Positions 1-10,426 of a stretch of DNA of 64,000 nt are shown piece after piece. A program made the position numbers and the translations under genes. Position 1 is the stretch's first letter; each line of letters begins with the position of its first letter. The DNA comes from Adiantum capillus-veneris (lineage: Eukaryota; Streptophyta; Polypodiopsida; Polypodiales; Pteridaceae). Location of the stretch: the NCBI GenBank assembly GCA_014529385.2, contig CM043958.1:157263793-157327792 (forward strand). Reading direction: 5' to 3'. The notes under the pieces are model-generated. The model was not told where the DNA came from, ran no database searches, and saw nothing but the letters and a program-made list of their open reading frames with translations.

Positions 1-495
1 CAGTTCACAATTCACAATTAGGTCGACACGGCCCGGCGTAGTTTCGTGCCAAGAGATATTGGCCCCAAAGACTGGTGCCCCTTTCGGTATTTCTTTTTGT
101 ATTAATCTGTGTTCAAAGTACAAGAGAGTGGGTAGGTGCTCACTCTCAGACTCTACGTCCAGATGCTTTGAGAAGTGAGGTCCAAAAGAAGTGCCCACTT
201 ATTTAAAGGTACAAGGGATGCCCAAAATCTGAGGCCCAGAAGCACTTAAAGTCAAAAGCTTATAACCTCCAAAAGCAATTATCCCAAAAAAATTAAAGCA
301 TCCAATCCCAAAAGCTGCCGTAAATCAGCCAGCGCAATTTTTGGATTTCCGTACGGATTGCCACGTCAGCAACGCGATTTTCGGGGGTCTGTACATTCTG
401 CCACGTCAGCCTGTCGGTGCGTTTTACGGAGCTTGCTGCCATGTCAGCATTGTATTTGTCCGGAGGACGTGTTGCCATGTCACCAGTTTGTGACA
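1..495 (-). repeat. Gypsy LTR fragment (family of element C), cut by the window edge
   Basis: This stretch is clearly related to the LTRs at 41834-42358 and 47512-48045. All share a segment reading 'gagatattggcc', 'aaagactgg', then 'ggtatttcttttt' and 'caaagtacaagagagtg', and all end in 'tttgtgaca' or 'tttgtggca'. The match starts at base 1, so the outer end lies outside the window. The right end at 495 is followed by LINE sequence with no polypurine tract. This is therefore either the 5' LTR of a minus-strand element or a solo LTR inserted into the LINE. The middle (about 220-480) has diverged and carries several 'gccacgtcagc'-like repeats not found in the other copies. Confidence 0.75.
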
Positions 496-539
496 AAGTT
501 GTTACCTTAAGATTCTCATACACTTTGGGAGACTGCCAT

Positions 540-2330
540 TGGACAACAATATTCTAGTAGTGGGGTGTGCATTTCTGCGGGACCCCGTTGGTGCCATTGT
601 GTATGGGACCATGGTACTTTTGTACATGGTAGATTGATGTGGATTACTCTAGAGCTTCACGATACCTTGGTTGGTGTGATGTGCATCTATGTCCCCACTT
701 CACCTCAAGAGAGAGCCAAGTTTTGGCAACAAATTGTAAATGTATTGCCTATTGTGGATTCGTGGGTTGTTGGCGGTGATTTCAACAATGTAGAGATCAT
801 TGAGGAGTGGTGAGCCATTTAACCCCCATCTTTACCATATGTAGCACCGTGTGAGAGATGCTTGTGACAGATTCTTTTTTGGTGTCTGGTACAGATGCTT
901 GGCATACTTCATCTGTGGCTCGCACTCCACAGTCATTGCAATTTTCGTGGGCTTTTAGAGGCAGTCAGGTCGTTTGCTAGAGCGACAAGATAGATTTTAT
1001 GTGGGCTCGTGGGAAGCATTTCATGGTGGGACAAGTATGATTTGGCTTGGCATAGTGCTCTTTGATCATGCTTCAGTTTCTTTGCACTTGAGATTTGAGA
1101 CTTTCTCTATGGCTAGACGAGGATCGCGTATACTTGACTTGGTGTTAGAGGATGCGTCATTGTCTTAGTTGATTCAGGATGTTTGGACACGCACTGGATC
1201 TACAGGACACGCACTGGTTCTGTAGATCTCACGTCCCATCTGGTTACATGCATCATTGCGTCTTCTGAGGCTTGCAGATAGCTGCAGAGCGGCGAGGAGG
1301 CCTGTTTTGTAGGGCACATGAGTTAAAGAATCGTTTGAGTTGCATATGTCGGTAGCTCGAGGAGTTTCTAGGAGATGAATTCTTGGGAGAGTATGAGGCT
1401 GACACCAAAGAGACACTTAGCCACATTCAGATTGAGAAATCCAAATTTGCCTATCATGCTTCGGTCTCGATATGGATATCCAAAGTGGATAGAATGATTA
1501 AGGATTCCTTTGTACACTTTCGGGAGCGAGAGCCTTATGTAATTCTGTAGACAAGTTACATATGGATCTTGATTAGGTCCTTGACAAAGTTTCATATTAT
1601 TTTGAGCATTTGTTTATTGTTGATCAACTTATGGATAATATGTTGCGAGCCAGAGAAGAGGTTTGGTCTCATGTATAGCCTATGGTTATAGAGGCTATGT
1701 GCTATAAGTTACTAGCCCCCTTCTCTATGCAGGAGATGCATGACGCAGTGGTTGGCCTAGATGGTCCCTCTTGTTGTGGAGAGGATGGGTTGACTACACA
1801 GTTCTTTTTGTAGATGCTCAAGTCGTGTTATGCTTTTAGGTTTACAACACATATTTGACACACGAGAGATGCCTGCCTCTTATGTGTCCAGGACTTATTT
1901 CTCTTATACCGAAAGGTTGAGATACATCGACCCTCCGACTGTGGAGATTGATTACTCTCATGTGTCCCGTGTATAAGATCTTTGTTCACATGATTAGTAT
2001 GCGCTTGAAATCCTTTATGCCTGATCTCATCCATGCTTCACAGACAGGTTTTGTGCAGGTTCGCTGTAGTTTGGATAACATCTTCACTTTCTATGAGGCA
2101 GTCGAATAGGCTTGTCAGAGAGATCAGCCTATACCGTTCATGTTTCTTGATTTTGAGGAGGCTTATGATAAAGTAGATTGGGGTTTCTTGGAGGGCACTA
2201 GGCACTATTCAAAGGATGGGTTCCCCTTGCAATGGATCAGAGGTGTATCTGCATTATAGTGTGCTGCTTCCAGCACTGGCATGATTAGAGGCCACATTGG
2301 ACGACGTTTTCTTCTGTCTTGTTGAGTTCG
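540..2330 (+). pseudogene. Decayed L1-type LINE (endonuclease and reverse transcriptase remnants)
   Basis: The 565-813 frame shows an APE-type endonuclease segment: it ends in VVGGDFNNVE, the GDFN motif, preceded by a 'YVPTSPQERAKFW' stretch typical of plant L1 ORF2. The 974-1168 frame continues with a 'QDRFYV' segment. Around 2030-2240 the reverse transcriptase start is readable: 'ASQTGFVQ', 'LDNIFTFYEA' and 'FLDFEEAYDKVDW', the last containing the first catalytic aspartate. These blocks lie in order but in different frames with many stops, so the copy is dead. The catalytic YADD region and the poly(A) tail are not recognisable, and the element seems to end in scrambled sequence near 2330. 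Confidence 0.75.
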
Positions 2331-2694
2331 GTAGGGATATCCCCTGGTAGCTTGCTTTTTTTTTCTTTTTTTTTTTGAGTCCATGTCTCTCTTCTTTCAC
2401 CATAGGACCCCACAATTGAGAGGTCTTACGATGCCTTTGGCTGACTCGCTAGAGGATCAAGAATTAGAAGGCCAACAATGTGCAACACCCTGCCAAGGGT
2501 AAAACATGATTTAAAAAACATAAAAAAAACACGGCGTCATTGCGAGTGCGAAGTTGATCAAGTCCGCAATTAAAAAAACATTACAAGAAACCACTTTTGG
2601 TTTGCGAAGGCGTGCAGCCGCCACTATGGTTTTAGCAGGCATGGGAGACTACGAAGGGAGAGAGTGGAAGCTTCACTCAGTTTCAGCAGGCATG

Positions 2695-2697
<3 letters not shown>
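2331..2697. other. Intergenic stretch, no recognisable feature
   Basis: The stretch starts with a pyrimidine-rich run (2346-2376) and holds A-rich runs near 2511-2530 and 2570-2580. No coding similarity was seen. Confidence 0.4.
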
Positions 2698-2742
<45 letters not shown>

Positions 2743-2800
2743 ATTATCGTACTTGGAGGTCAAATGTGACCTATGGAACCAGAGTTACATGTGATGTAGT
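2698..2800 (+). repeat. (GA)n-headed short repeat, copy 1
   Basis: A (GA)n run at 2698-2738 is followed 17 bases later by 'ggaggtcaaatgtgacctatgg'-like sequence. The same layout (GA run, AT-rich spacer, near-palindromic GGCCAAAATGGCC-like core, then CTATGAGACC) occurs at 6714, 7140, 7534, 16543 (reverse) and 32410. This copy is the more diverged kind. Confidence 0.5.
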
Positions 2801-2822
2801 ATGTGTGTGGCTGATGAGTGAC

Positions 2823-3300
2823 TCTTGAACCATACAGAGCCCTTTTCAGTTTGCATACAAGTTCCTCGCATGTAGGAACTACAAAACCTTCAGGTTGTTT
2901 CATGTATATGTCCTCTTCAATGTCACCATACAAAAACGCTATCTTTACATCCATTTGATTCAATTCTAAATCAAGCACCGCAACGAGAGCAAAAAGGACA
3001 AGTAAAGTGTAAGCTTTACCACAAGAGAAAAGATTTCTTGAAAATCAATTCCTTCTTTCTGTGCATATCCTTTTGCAACCAATCTTGCCTTGTACTTGGG
3101 TTTTTTATCCACAATCATAATCTTGTATACCCTTTCTTAGGAAGAGTCTTTCTCCCTTTACGCAATGGCACAAGATCCCAAGTATCATTTGCATACAAGG
3201 ATTTCATTTCCTCTTGCATTGCACTTACTGCTTGGCTCACATAACTTAGTCTCTTTACAAGTAAGAGGTTCACCCTCATCTGTCAACATTACATGATTCA
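2823..3300 (-). pseudogene. Copia 1 reverse transcriptase, N-terminal fragment
   Basis: The frame at 2760-2978 carries the copia RT hallmark 'LNQMDVKIAFLYGD', then 'IYMKQPEGFVVP' and 'LVCKLKRALYGS', which corresponds to RT motifs through LYGLKQ. The downstream YVDD catalytic segment is absent because the element ends here. The upstream part (about 3060-3300) shows the 'EEMKSL', 'TWDLVPL' and 'KARLVAKGY'-like regions in shifted frames. It cannot encode an active polymerase. Confidence 0.85.
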
Positions 3301-3352
3301 AGGAGGGGTTAAATCTCTGCGGTTGCCTTCTCAAACGAGTTGACCTGCGTAC

Positions 3353-4432
3353 CTAATGATCAACATATTCAGGTAATGATTCTACATCATAAGGCAACTG
3401 ATTTTCAGCTCTATCATGCTGCTGAAAATCATTTTCAGCCAATTCAGGTGGCTGTCCATCCTCATTAGAAGCATCAATATCATGTCCTACCTCTTCTGGC
3501 TCAAGGTTAATCGACTGATTATCAATTTCATCTTGCGGTAATGCATCATGAGACTCTTTTTCAACATCAATGGGTGGCACAAAAGGTTGAAATCTGACTA
3601 TTTTCTTGTTAGCATCAGATTTTGTAGCATTCTTAAGCAATTTTGCCTCGTTGAACACTACATATCGACTGCGAATTACCTTTCTAAACTGTGGTAACCA
3701 CACTCTATAGCCCATTTTACCTTCTTCCCCATAACCTAGGAAGACTCCCTTAATGGACTTCATATCAAGCTTTATTCTTAAGTCATTGCGTACATGAACA
3801 AAAACTTCGCAGTCAAATACTCTCAAATGATCATAAGAGGCAGGTTTGCCAAACCAAACCTCCTCTGGAATGTCATTTTTTAGCGTACTATTAGGAGAGC
3901 GATTGCAAATATGAACTGCAGTTTTCAATGCCTCCCCCCAAAACTCTTGGGAAAGATTAGCGGTGGACAACATGCAACGCACTCTCTCGTATAAAGTACG
4001 ATTATACCTCTCAGCCACACCATTAGAAGACGGATTGTAAGGGGCTGTCATCTCCCTTTTAATCCCATTTTCATCACAAAAACGTTGAAATTCAGTAGAT
4101 AGATACTCTCCTCCGTTATCAGACCTGAGACATTTAAGCTTAGTACTCTTTTGCGTAGTAACAAAAGCATGAAACTTCTTAAAAGCATTAAAAGTCTCAC
4201 TCTTACTCTTCAACAAATGTATCCATCCTTTCCTAGTACAGTCATCAATGAATGTAACAAAATACAATGCACCACCAAAAGACTTAACAGGCATAGTGCA
4301 TACATCAGAGTGAATAAGATCAAGAGGATTAGCTTTGCGAGAGACACCAGAGTAATAAGAAGATTTCTTTTGCTTTCCATAAAGACGATCGTTACAAACA
4401 TCCAAGTTTTTGCCAAGAGGAAAGTACATCAA
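3353..4432 (-). CDS. Copia 1 integrase (open reading frame)
   Basis: An uninterrupted 359-codon frame encodes the integrase core of a Ty1/copia polyprotein. The rve-type core is seen as 'LDLIHSDV', 'YFVTFIDDCTRK' (first Asp region), 'LRSDNGGEY' (second Asp) and 'NGVAERYNRT' (catalytic Glu), followed by 'ARCMLSTANL'-like and 'FWGEAL' segments. The C-terminal part has 'KGVFLGYG' and 'VVFNEAK', the usual copia linker before RT. The annotated Met is internal to the polyprotein, since the frame joins GAG-pre-integrase sequence just upstream (4392-4859, another frame). The retained open frame suggests a fairly recent insertion compared with the other copia relics in this window. Confidence 0.88.
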   Translation of the reverse strand: MMYFPLGKNLDVCNDRLYGKQKKSSYYSGVSRKANPLDLIHSDVCTMPVKSFGGALYFVTFIDDCTRKGWIHLLKSKSETFNAFKKFHAFVTTQKSTKLKCLRSDNGGEYLSTEFQRFCDENGIKREMTAPYNPSSNGVAERYNRTLYERVRCMLSTANLSQEFWGEALKTAVHICNRSPNSTLKNDIPEEVWFGKPASYDHLRVFDCEVFVHVRNDLRIKLDMKSIKGVFLGYGEEGKMGYRVWLPQFRKVIRSRYVVFNEAKLLKNATKSDANKKIVRFQPFVPPIDVEKESHDALPQDEIDNQSINLEPEEVGHDIDASNEDGQPPELAENDFQQHDRAENQLPYDVESLPEYVDH

Positions 4433-4859
4433 TATCCTTTTGGCTCATATGGCAAAGTCTCTTATGCCACAATTCCGTATGCAAAGCAACTTCAGCAACA
4501 GCAAGAAACTTTCCACGCAAAGCTTTGCATCGAAGATTGTACAAAGTACCTCTTTTAGACCCTTTTGCAACAAGCGTAGAGCCCTTAAGCAACTTCCATG
4601 AACCCCCAACAAAGATGGTAGTATAACCATGTGCATCTAACTGGCCAACAAATAGTAAACTTTTCTTAATGCCTGGTACAAACTTGACATCATTCAACAC
4701 AAGCTCTTGACCATTGTTAAGAGCCAAACGCATGGTACCCATTCCCTCAATGTTGCAAGCAAAATTATTACCAAGGTACACCTTGCCATAATTGCCTGCA
4801 ACATATGTAGCAAAACACTCCAAAGATGGAGTCACATGGAATGAAGCACCAGAGTCCAC
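4392..4859 (-). pseudogene. Copia 1 protease and GAG-pre-integrase region
   Basis: The reading begins at MDSGASFHVTP, the retropepsin motif D-S-G-A (normally preceded by WIV; a stop lies just upstream near 4872). It continues with 'LGNN', 'GMGTMRLAL', 'DVKFVPGIKKSL' and then 'ELWHKRLCHMSQKDI', the GAG-pre-integrase zinc-binding stretch. The join to the integrase frame is frameshifted near 4395-4430. This would normally be one polyprotein with gag and integrase. Confidence 0.85.
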
Positions 4860-4972
4860 GATCCAAGACTAGGATAGGCTATCATTAGCACTAAGCAATG
4901 CATCAATGACATCTTTCTTCGAGATAAGCATGTCTTTTGCATTAGCTATCACCAAATCTGAGGGGCATGAAG

Positions 4973-5881
4973 CTACAACCAAAATTTCCGCAACGTCCGA
5001 CAACTCCTCAATGACCACACTAGAGGATACATTTGCATTCTCAGCATCCTTGGAGGAATCATCTGTTGATTTTTCCCCTTTCTTCTCATCTTTCTTCTTT
5101 TTATCTTGCGTTTCCTTCTTCCTTTCCTGCTCTTTCTTGAAATACTTGCAATCGGGTTTCTTGTGACCCTTTCTGCCACATTGATAACAAGTGACATCCT
5201 TATCCTTTGTCTTGCTCTTACTCTATTTTGAGTCCTGTTGCCCACATCACGCTTTTGATTTCTACCTCTTGCATTGTAGGCAGAACTGCAACCTTCCCCA
5301 CTAGACTTGCATCTAATCTCTTCATTAAGAATAGACACTCTCACACTGTCATACGTGAGGGTGGGACTGTTGCTCAAGGAGACAACCAAAGTTTCCCAAG
5401 GATCTGGCAATGTCATAAGCAAGAAAATAGCTTTCAGCTTATCATCGAATTGTTGAAGCCCACTGTCCTGCAATTGACTCAACGCACCTGTAAAAGCACT
5501 CAAATGCTCAGAAGCCAACTTCGAGTCATCAAGCTGCATATTCACTAACTTTCGCATCAAATGCACCTGGTTCACAGGCGTGGTGTTTTCATAATTGGAC
5601 TTTAGCTTTTGCTATATTGAATAAGCAGAGTTCAAATGCTTAATATCCGTCAAAATGTCATCATTGATAGCCATTTTGATGTAGGCCATAGCCTTCTTAT
5701 TCAACCTGGCCCACTCTTCGTCAGACAAACCTTGCGGCTTATTCCCTTTCAATGCATCTTCATAATCCTTTAAGAAAAGGATACCTTGCATGCGTTCTTG
5801 CCAAAGATCGAAGCCTTGATTATCGAACTGTTTGATTTCCATCAAACTTTTAACGTCAGATGGGGAAGAGGAAGAAGCCAT
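4973..5881 (-). pseudogene. Copia 1 gag (UBN2-type), frameshifted
   Basis: The frame at 5881-5612 starts MASSSSPSDVKSLMEIKQF and contains 'GFDLWQERMQGIL', the typical copia gag start. The frame at 5575-4973 continues with 'VHLMRKLVNMQL', 'LPDPWETLVVSL' and 'YDSVRVSILNEE'. A stop near 5611 separates them. In another frame, around 5160-5200, a zinc knuckle 'CYQCGRKGHKK' can be read. This is the nucleocapsid/capsid part of the element. Confidence 0.85.
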
Positions 5882-6270
5882 CTTAATTCAACCACAAGTG
5901 TGTATACAAGAGAGATGCAATAGGCTGAAAATTTCAGCAAATAAGAGCAACCACAAGACTTTGCATACGATAGACTACAATTTCTTTACATGAAACTGTC
6001 CAAATCTGAAATTTCAGCTGAAATGTGCAATTTCAAGCACTTGTACTCAGCTTTTCACTCAATTTGTCACTACAAACATCAATACATGTGATCCGACAAC
6101 TTTGGTACACGTGCGTATTGTTGTTCGACCTGTTATAACCTGTAAATCACCTATTTAGACCTAAAAACAACCTTTTTGGGCTGTTTTGGCAGTTTTGGTG
6201 ACCTTTTCGACCCCGGAAGCAATTTCAACTCGCTGTCCAACAGACTGCGAAGGGCTATTTTGAAACCCTA

Positions 6271-6284
6271 GGGCTCTGATACCA
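6271..6284 (-). promoter_or_regulatory. Copia 1 primer binding site (initiator Met tRNA)
   Basis: On the minus strand the bases TGGTATCAGAGCCC follow the LTR end after two bases. They are complementary to the 3' end of plant initiator methionine tRNA, the usual primer of plant copia and many gypsy elements. Confidence 0.9.
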
Positions 6285-6286
6285 AT

Positions 6287-6401
6287 TGAAAGCGCGAAGC
6301 AGAAGGTACCGACTGGTAGGTGCGCGTCGCGATGTAGTGCAGGTTTGGGGCAAGAAACAGGAGGCGGAGTGCAGCAGAGAAGAAGCGCTAGCAATCCAAA
6401 G

Positions 6402-6464
<63 letters not shown>

Positions 6465-6616
6465 CACTTTGGGGAAAACTCAATAAGTGAGTTTTGGGTT
6501 TTTCCACTTGTATTATAAGTGATTTTTTAAACATATGTCCAGGTTCAAGTTCAAGATGAACCTGGACAAAGTATGCAAATGTACAAAAAGGGGTTATTTA
6601 GGCCTTTAACCCAACA
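6287..6616 (-). repeat. Copia 1 5' LTR (330 bp) with internal (CA)n(GA)n
   Basis: The LTR is bounded by TG...CA on the minus strand (TGTTGGGTTAAAGG... to ...CGCGCTTTCA) and lies directly beside the primer site. Its middle holds a (CA)n run followed by a (GA)n run (about 6401-6461), so the microsatellite is part of the LTR. No second LTR was found, because the element is truncated. Confidence 0.8.
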
Positions 6617-6710
6617 CATTGCTACCCCACTTTTGTGCTTCCTCTGGGTGATAGGCCATTGCGCATCTTTTGAGGTCTCTTATGTACACTAAACATAGCC
6701 CCTTCTCTCG

Positions 6711-6713
<3 letters not shown>

Positions 6714-6756
<43 letters not shown>

Positions 6757-6848
6757 TGTAATATTAAATATCTTCAGAAGGCCAAAATGACCTATGAGAC
6801 CAAATTGGTACAATCCAAATGAATTCGATACAATGTCAGGGTACAAAA
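6714..6848 (+). repeat. (GA)n-headed short repeat, copy 2
   Basis: A (GA)n run at 6714-6750 is followed by 'aaggccaaaatgacctatgagacc' at about 6778-6801, and similarity to copy 3 continues to 'tgtcagggtacaaaa' at about 6848. After the microsatellite the shared body is about 100 bp. Confidence 0.65.
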
Positions 6849-7136
6849 TAAAATCAAATGAAATAAAATAAAGACTAAGTGGCTACTATCATGAATCTAA
6901 GTAGCTCAGAGCCGTCTAGCACTGTTGTGTAGCACTATAAAGTGTGATGGTGAATAGTGGGTAGTACAATCTCAGTGTTTGAACATCAATATTCGAGGAT
7001 GTCCGACATTGGGCATTGTCCGAGGATGTATTGCATCAATCATTGTAGAATATGGTTGATGTCTGCCATGGTAAGTACTTGTATTGGGTGTCTCGCATGT
7101 CGAGCTAAGTGATACATATCCTCTATCATAGTCTCC

Positions 7137-7350
<214 letters not shown>

Positions 7351-7533
7351 AAGACTAGAACAAAAATACTACTACTACTAGAATTCATCCTCATCTACAC
7401 TCTGGATGTCGAGAGAGTATGGCTCGAATCCTTTTTTGTAGTCTCCGTCGATGTTGTGTAGCCCCTCTCCTCAATCGTGGCAGTCTGGATTTCCGTAGCT
7501 CCAGTGCTCGGTCAATGAGAGTGCCGGTAGTGG

Positions 7534-7612
7534 TAGAGAGAGAGAGAGAGAGAGAGAGAGGAAAGAAAGTTTTTTTAACTTGTGCTAGAGGCCAAAATTG
7601 GCCTATGGGGGG
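7534..7612 (+). repeat. (GA)n-headed short repeat, copy 4
   Basis: A (GA)n run at 7534-7561 is followed by a T-rich spacer and 'agaggccaaaattggcctatgg' at 7587-7608. The core here is a perfect GGCCAAnnTTGGCC-type palindrome. The body then diverges into G-rich sequence. Confidence 0.6.
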
Positions 7613-8152
7613 ATGAGGGGAGTGGGGGGGTGGAGCTCTAGATCTAGGGAGAAGTTGCAATCCTATATGCTGAGGGGGAGTACAATCATGCCATCATAAC
7701 TCTAGCCCCATCCAATACTATAGTCAGGGTGTAAGACACGACGCATGGGTGGGTAAGGTGTGAACAATCCACCTAGGATGACGGCCAGATCGGCGAATGC
7801 TCGGATGGGCCTCTCCTCCAAAGATCTGTAGTAGCGCTCCTGGATCTCTCTCTGGTGTAGTCGTGGTGCCCTGCATCCATGGGCACCTGGGCGTCCGCTA
7901 GCTCGGACCTCCTCAGCCTGCGGTAGGGTGACCCCTCTCTGTGTGGTCGGGGTGCCTAGTTGAGGGGCTGAGAGTGGAACTCCGCAACTCTAAGTTCTTC
8001 TCTACAGTGTTATTGCAAACTCAGTTTTCTTTTTTTCATTAGTGTTGGTGTTGCTGCACTGTTTTACCGCCTTGTCAGGTGGCTCATTCGTTCCAGTGGT
8101 CAGTCCATTGTTCTTCTCATAATAATCCGATCCAAATTTGCAGCAATCTAAT
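7613..8152. other. Intergenic stretch, GC-rich then T-rich
   Basis: Bases 7613-7990 are relatively GC-rich with no convincing frame. Bases 8020-8090 are T-rich. No gene was recognised. Confidence 0.4.
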
Positions 8153-8344
8153 ATGGAAGCAGCTCCTCCGAACCATCAAGATCAGGAGGATGTGGAAGAA
8201 TTTGAGGAAGATGAAGACTTTGAGGAAATCAAGTGAACAGAGAAGTTGGAAGACGTTGAGGAAGAGGATGCTTACAAGAAGCAGTTCTGGATTCTGAAAG
8301 AATTGCCTTCAGACACGGAGGGGGACAAAATACCGGTGTTGTAG
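8153..8344 (+). pseudogene. Unidentified acidic reading frame with one internal stop
   Basis: From the ATG at 8153 the frame reads MEAAPPNHQDQEDVEEFEED and continues acidic to a TGA at 8234-8236. In the same frame it goes on with 'EKLEDVEEEDAYKKQFWIL' and 'KELPSDTEGD' to a TAG at 8342. It is rich in Glu and Asp with little else, and I do not recognise the family. It could be a decayed acidic-protein gene, a retained exon of the gene that starts upstream of 8722, or chance. It lies about 380 bp before the first identified HflX exon, but it shows no residue pattern known from HflX. Confidence 0.3.
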
Positions 8345-8721
8345 CCAAGTGCCCCTTCCCTAGGCATTCTCCTGCTCCCTTGGCACTGATTCACCTCCAT
8401 GACTTTGCCCATCCACTTCAAAATGCATGAGGCATTTCTCATAAAAAATCAACCACCCGACTCTCTGTTTTGGACAAAGTTTTGGAGGCTTGTTTACTTT
8501 AATCAGCCATTGAATTGTGTCTTTGGTAAATAGCCAATTGATGTTGAAGCTTGCAAAAATGGCGAGTATTTTGGAAGATCGCGTTTGCAAATCCGTCATT
8601 TATTTGTCTTTGAATTGGCAGTACATAGCCAATTGTAAATTTAAATTTACTATATCAAGAAGTTTCTGCATTCAGTTCCAATGATTACTTCAGCTACTTA
8701 AGATTCAGACAACTTTTACAG
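8345..8721. other. Probable intron or upstream sequence of the HflX gene
   Basis: This is AT-rich sequence ending in a good 3' splice site, 'aacttttacag', directly before the first recognised HflX exon at 8722. No earlier HflX exon was found in it. Confidence 0.5.
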
Positions 8722-10235
8722 GCGAGGAAGCGGTGGAGGGCGAGGATTTATCAGTGGTGCTGGAGAAACTGAAATTCAGTTGCAACGTCGCAGGTCAAAG
8801 TGTTCTTTTGAGACAGTAGTAGTTTCTATTTGAGCTCATATCTCAGCATGTTATGTTGCTTGTGTTTTGGAGGAGTTATTGTCAGTTTTGACAGGTTCTT
8901 ATGTTTACTTTGTAAGCTTTTTTAAGAGACTTGTGCAGGCAATCCATACGTGCAGAAAACCGTGTTCCGCATGTTTCTAACTTGTTCTATCGCTTGAATT
9001 TAATGTTCTGGAAAGGGTTTAAATTTGCATGTGTAGCTTTTCCACTTGTTTAACTGTCTTGTTGATGCCCATTTAAACTTTAACCATGTTCTTTATCGGC
9101 TATCTCAAAAGCAAGCAGTTTTTCCATTTTAATTGCCATTAGGCTTAGAATAAGCTTCACTGCTTGCTTATACCTCACCCATTGGTGGCAGAATATCGGA
9201 AAGAAGAGATCGACTACTTACCATGTTGAAAGAAGTGCGCAGAACACGGTCCTTGCATCGAGATGCTCGAAGAAAACATGGAATGGGGGGCCATGGAAAT
9301 CGGCTTCCCGTGGTTGCTGTTGTAGGGTATACAAATGCTGTACGTTATCAATGTATCTAGAAATTGTCCTCAAGGATATTACAGTGCTAATCAAGCTCTA
9401 TTGATCTAAGCTCGGTTGTTTGATCATCTCACCTTGCTACAATGCTGTTCACAGGGGAAATCATCTTTAGTATCAGCCCTCTCTCGCAGCAAGCTCTACA
9501 TAGATGACAAGTGTTTCACTAACCTCTCTAGTTTTGAGATCTTGAAGTAACCATCTGGAATCCTCAGAATAACACCCTAACCATTTCTGCAGGCTGTTCG
9601 CAACTCTTGACCCTCGATCACGGAGCGTAACCCTCCCTTCTGGGTATGATTTGTACTATTGAGAACCAAGAGAAAGGCTTTTTAGCGATCTGATAGAACC
9701 TTGTGTGTGCTTGCAGGCAGTCTATTATTCTCAGTGATACAGTTGGTTTCATTGCAGATTTACCTATTCAGGTTTCTTTATGTCATTAGCAACTCTTGAT
9801 GAAGCTTGCTTGCTTTTGGTGAATACAAGGTCTTTCTTTGTGTTATTAAGGATGTGCAAAGTGAATGCTGAAGAACATTCTCAGGGGAGTTCTATATTTT
9901 TAGGATGTGATTTGCAATATATGGGTGGAATTTAATCTTAGTCTGCAATGTTTGATTGTAGCTAGTAGAAGCTTTCCACGCAACTCTTGAAGAGGTTGTC
10001 GAAGCAGACTTTTTAATGGTATGTATGCCATCGGGACTTGAAATCATTAGGCTTTATTGTTTCGACCTTTACAATGTGACCAAGGAAGTTCACCTGTTTT
10101 TGTTGCAAAGCATGTCATTGACAGCAGTGCACCAAACGCCGAGGAGCAAAGGCTGGCTGTGCTGCAAGCCCTTGAGAGCATAGGAGTTACAAAAGAGAAA
10201 ATGCAACAATGCATGATTGAAGTTTGGAATAAGGT

Positions 10236-10277
<42 letters not shown>

Positions 10278-10384
10278 TGCGTCCCTGCTCAGCCTCGCAG
10301 ATCGTGTCGTGTTCACTTCGCTGGGAGCTGCTTCCTATTGGCCAGAAGACTAAAAGGTCCAATGAGAGTTTAAATGAATTATTT

Positions 10385-10426
<42 letters not shown>

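Larger units (their letters stand above)
2823..6616 (-). mobile_element. Ty1/copia retrotransposon 1 (5' LTR intact, 3' end truncated inside RT)
   Basis: Read on the minus strand the order is LTR, PBS, gag, protease, integrase and partial reverse transcriptase, the Ty1/copia order. The 5' LTR is 6287-6616 and the primer site 6271-6284. Homology stops abruptly after the RT motif KRALYGS at about 2823, so the second half of RT, RNase H, the polypurine tract and the 3' LTR are missing. Frameshifts break gag and RT, while the integrase frame is open. The truncation abuts a (GA)n-headed repeat. Confidence 0.9.

Noticed and set aside
4151-4558. Plus-strand frame of 135 codons
   Set aside because: It is antisense to the copia integrase and GAG-pre-integrase, with no domain of its own.
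8153-8344. Acidic frame considered as a DSS1/SEM1-like small proteasome subunit
   Set aside because: Only the acidic composition is similar. The Trp-containing motifs expected for that family are not in the right order, and a stop interrupts it.
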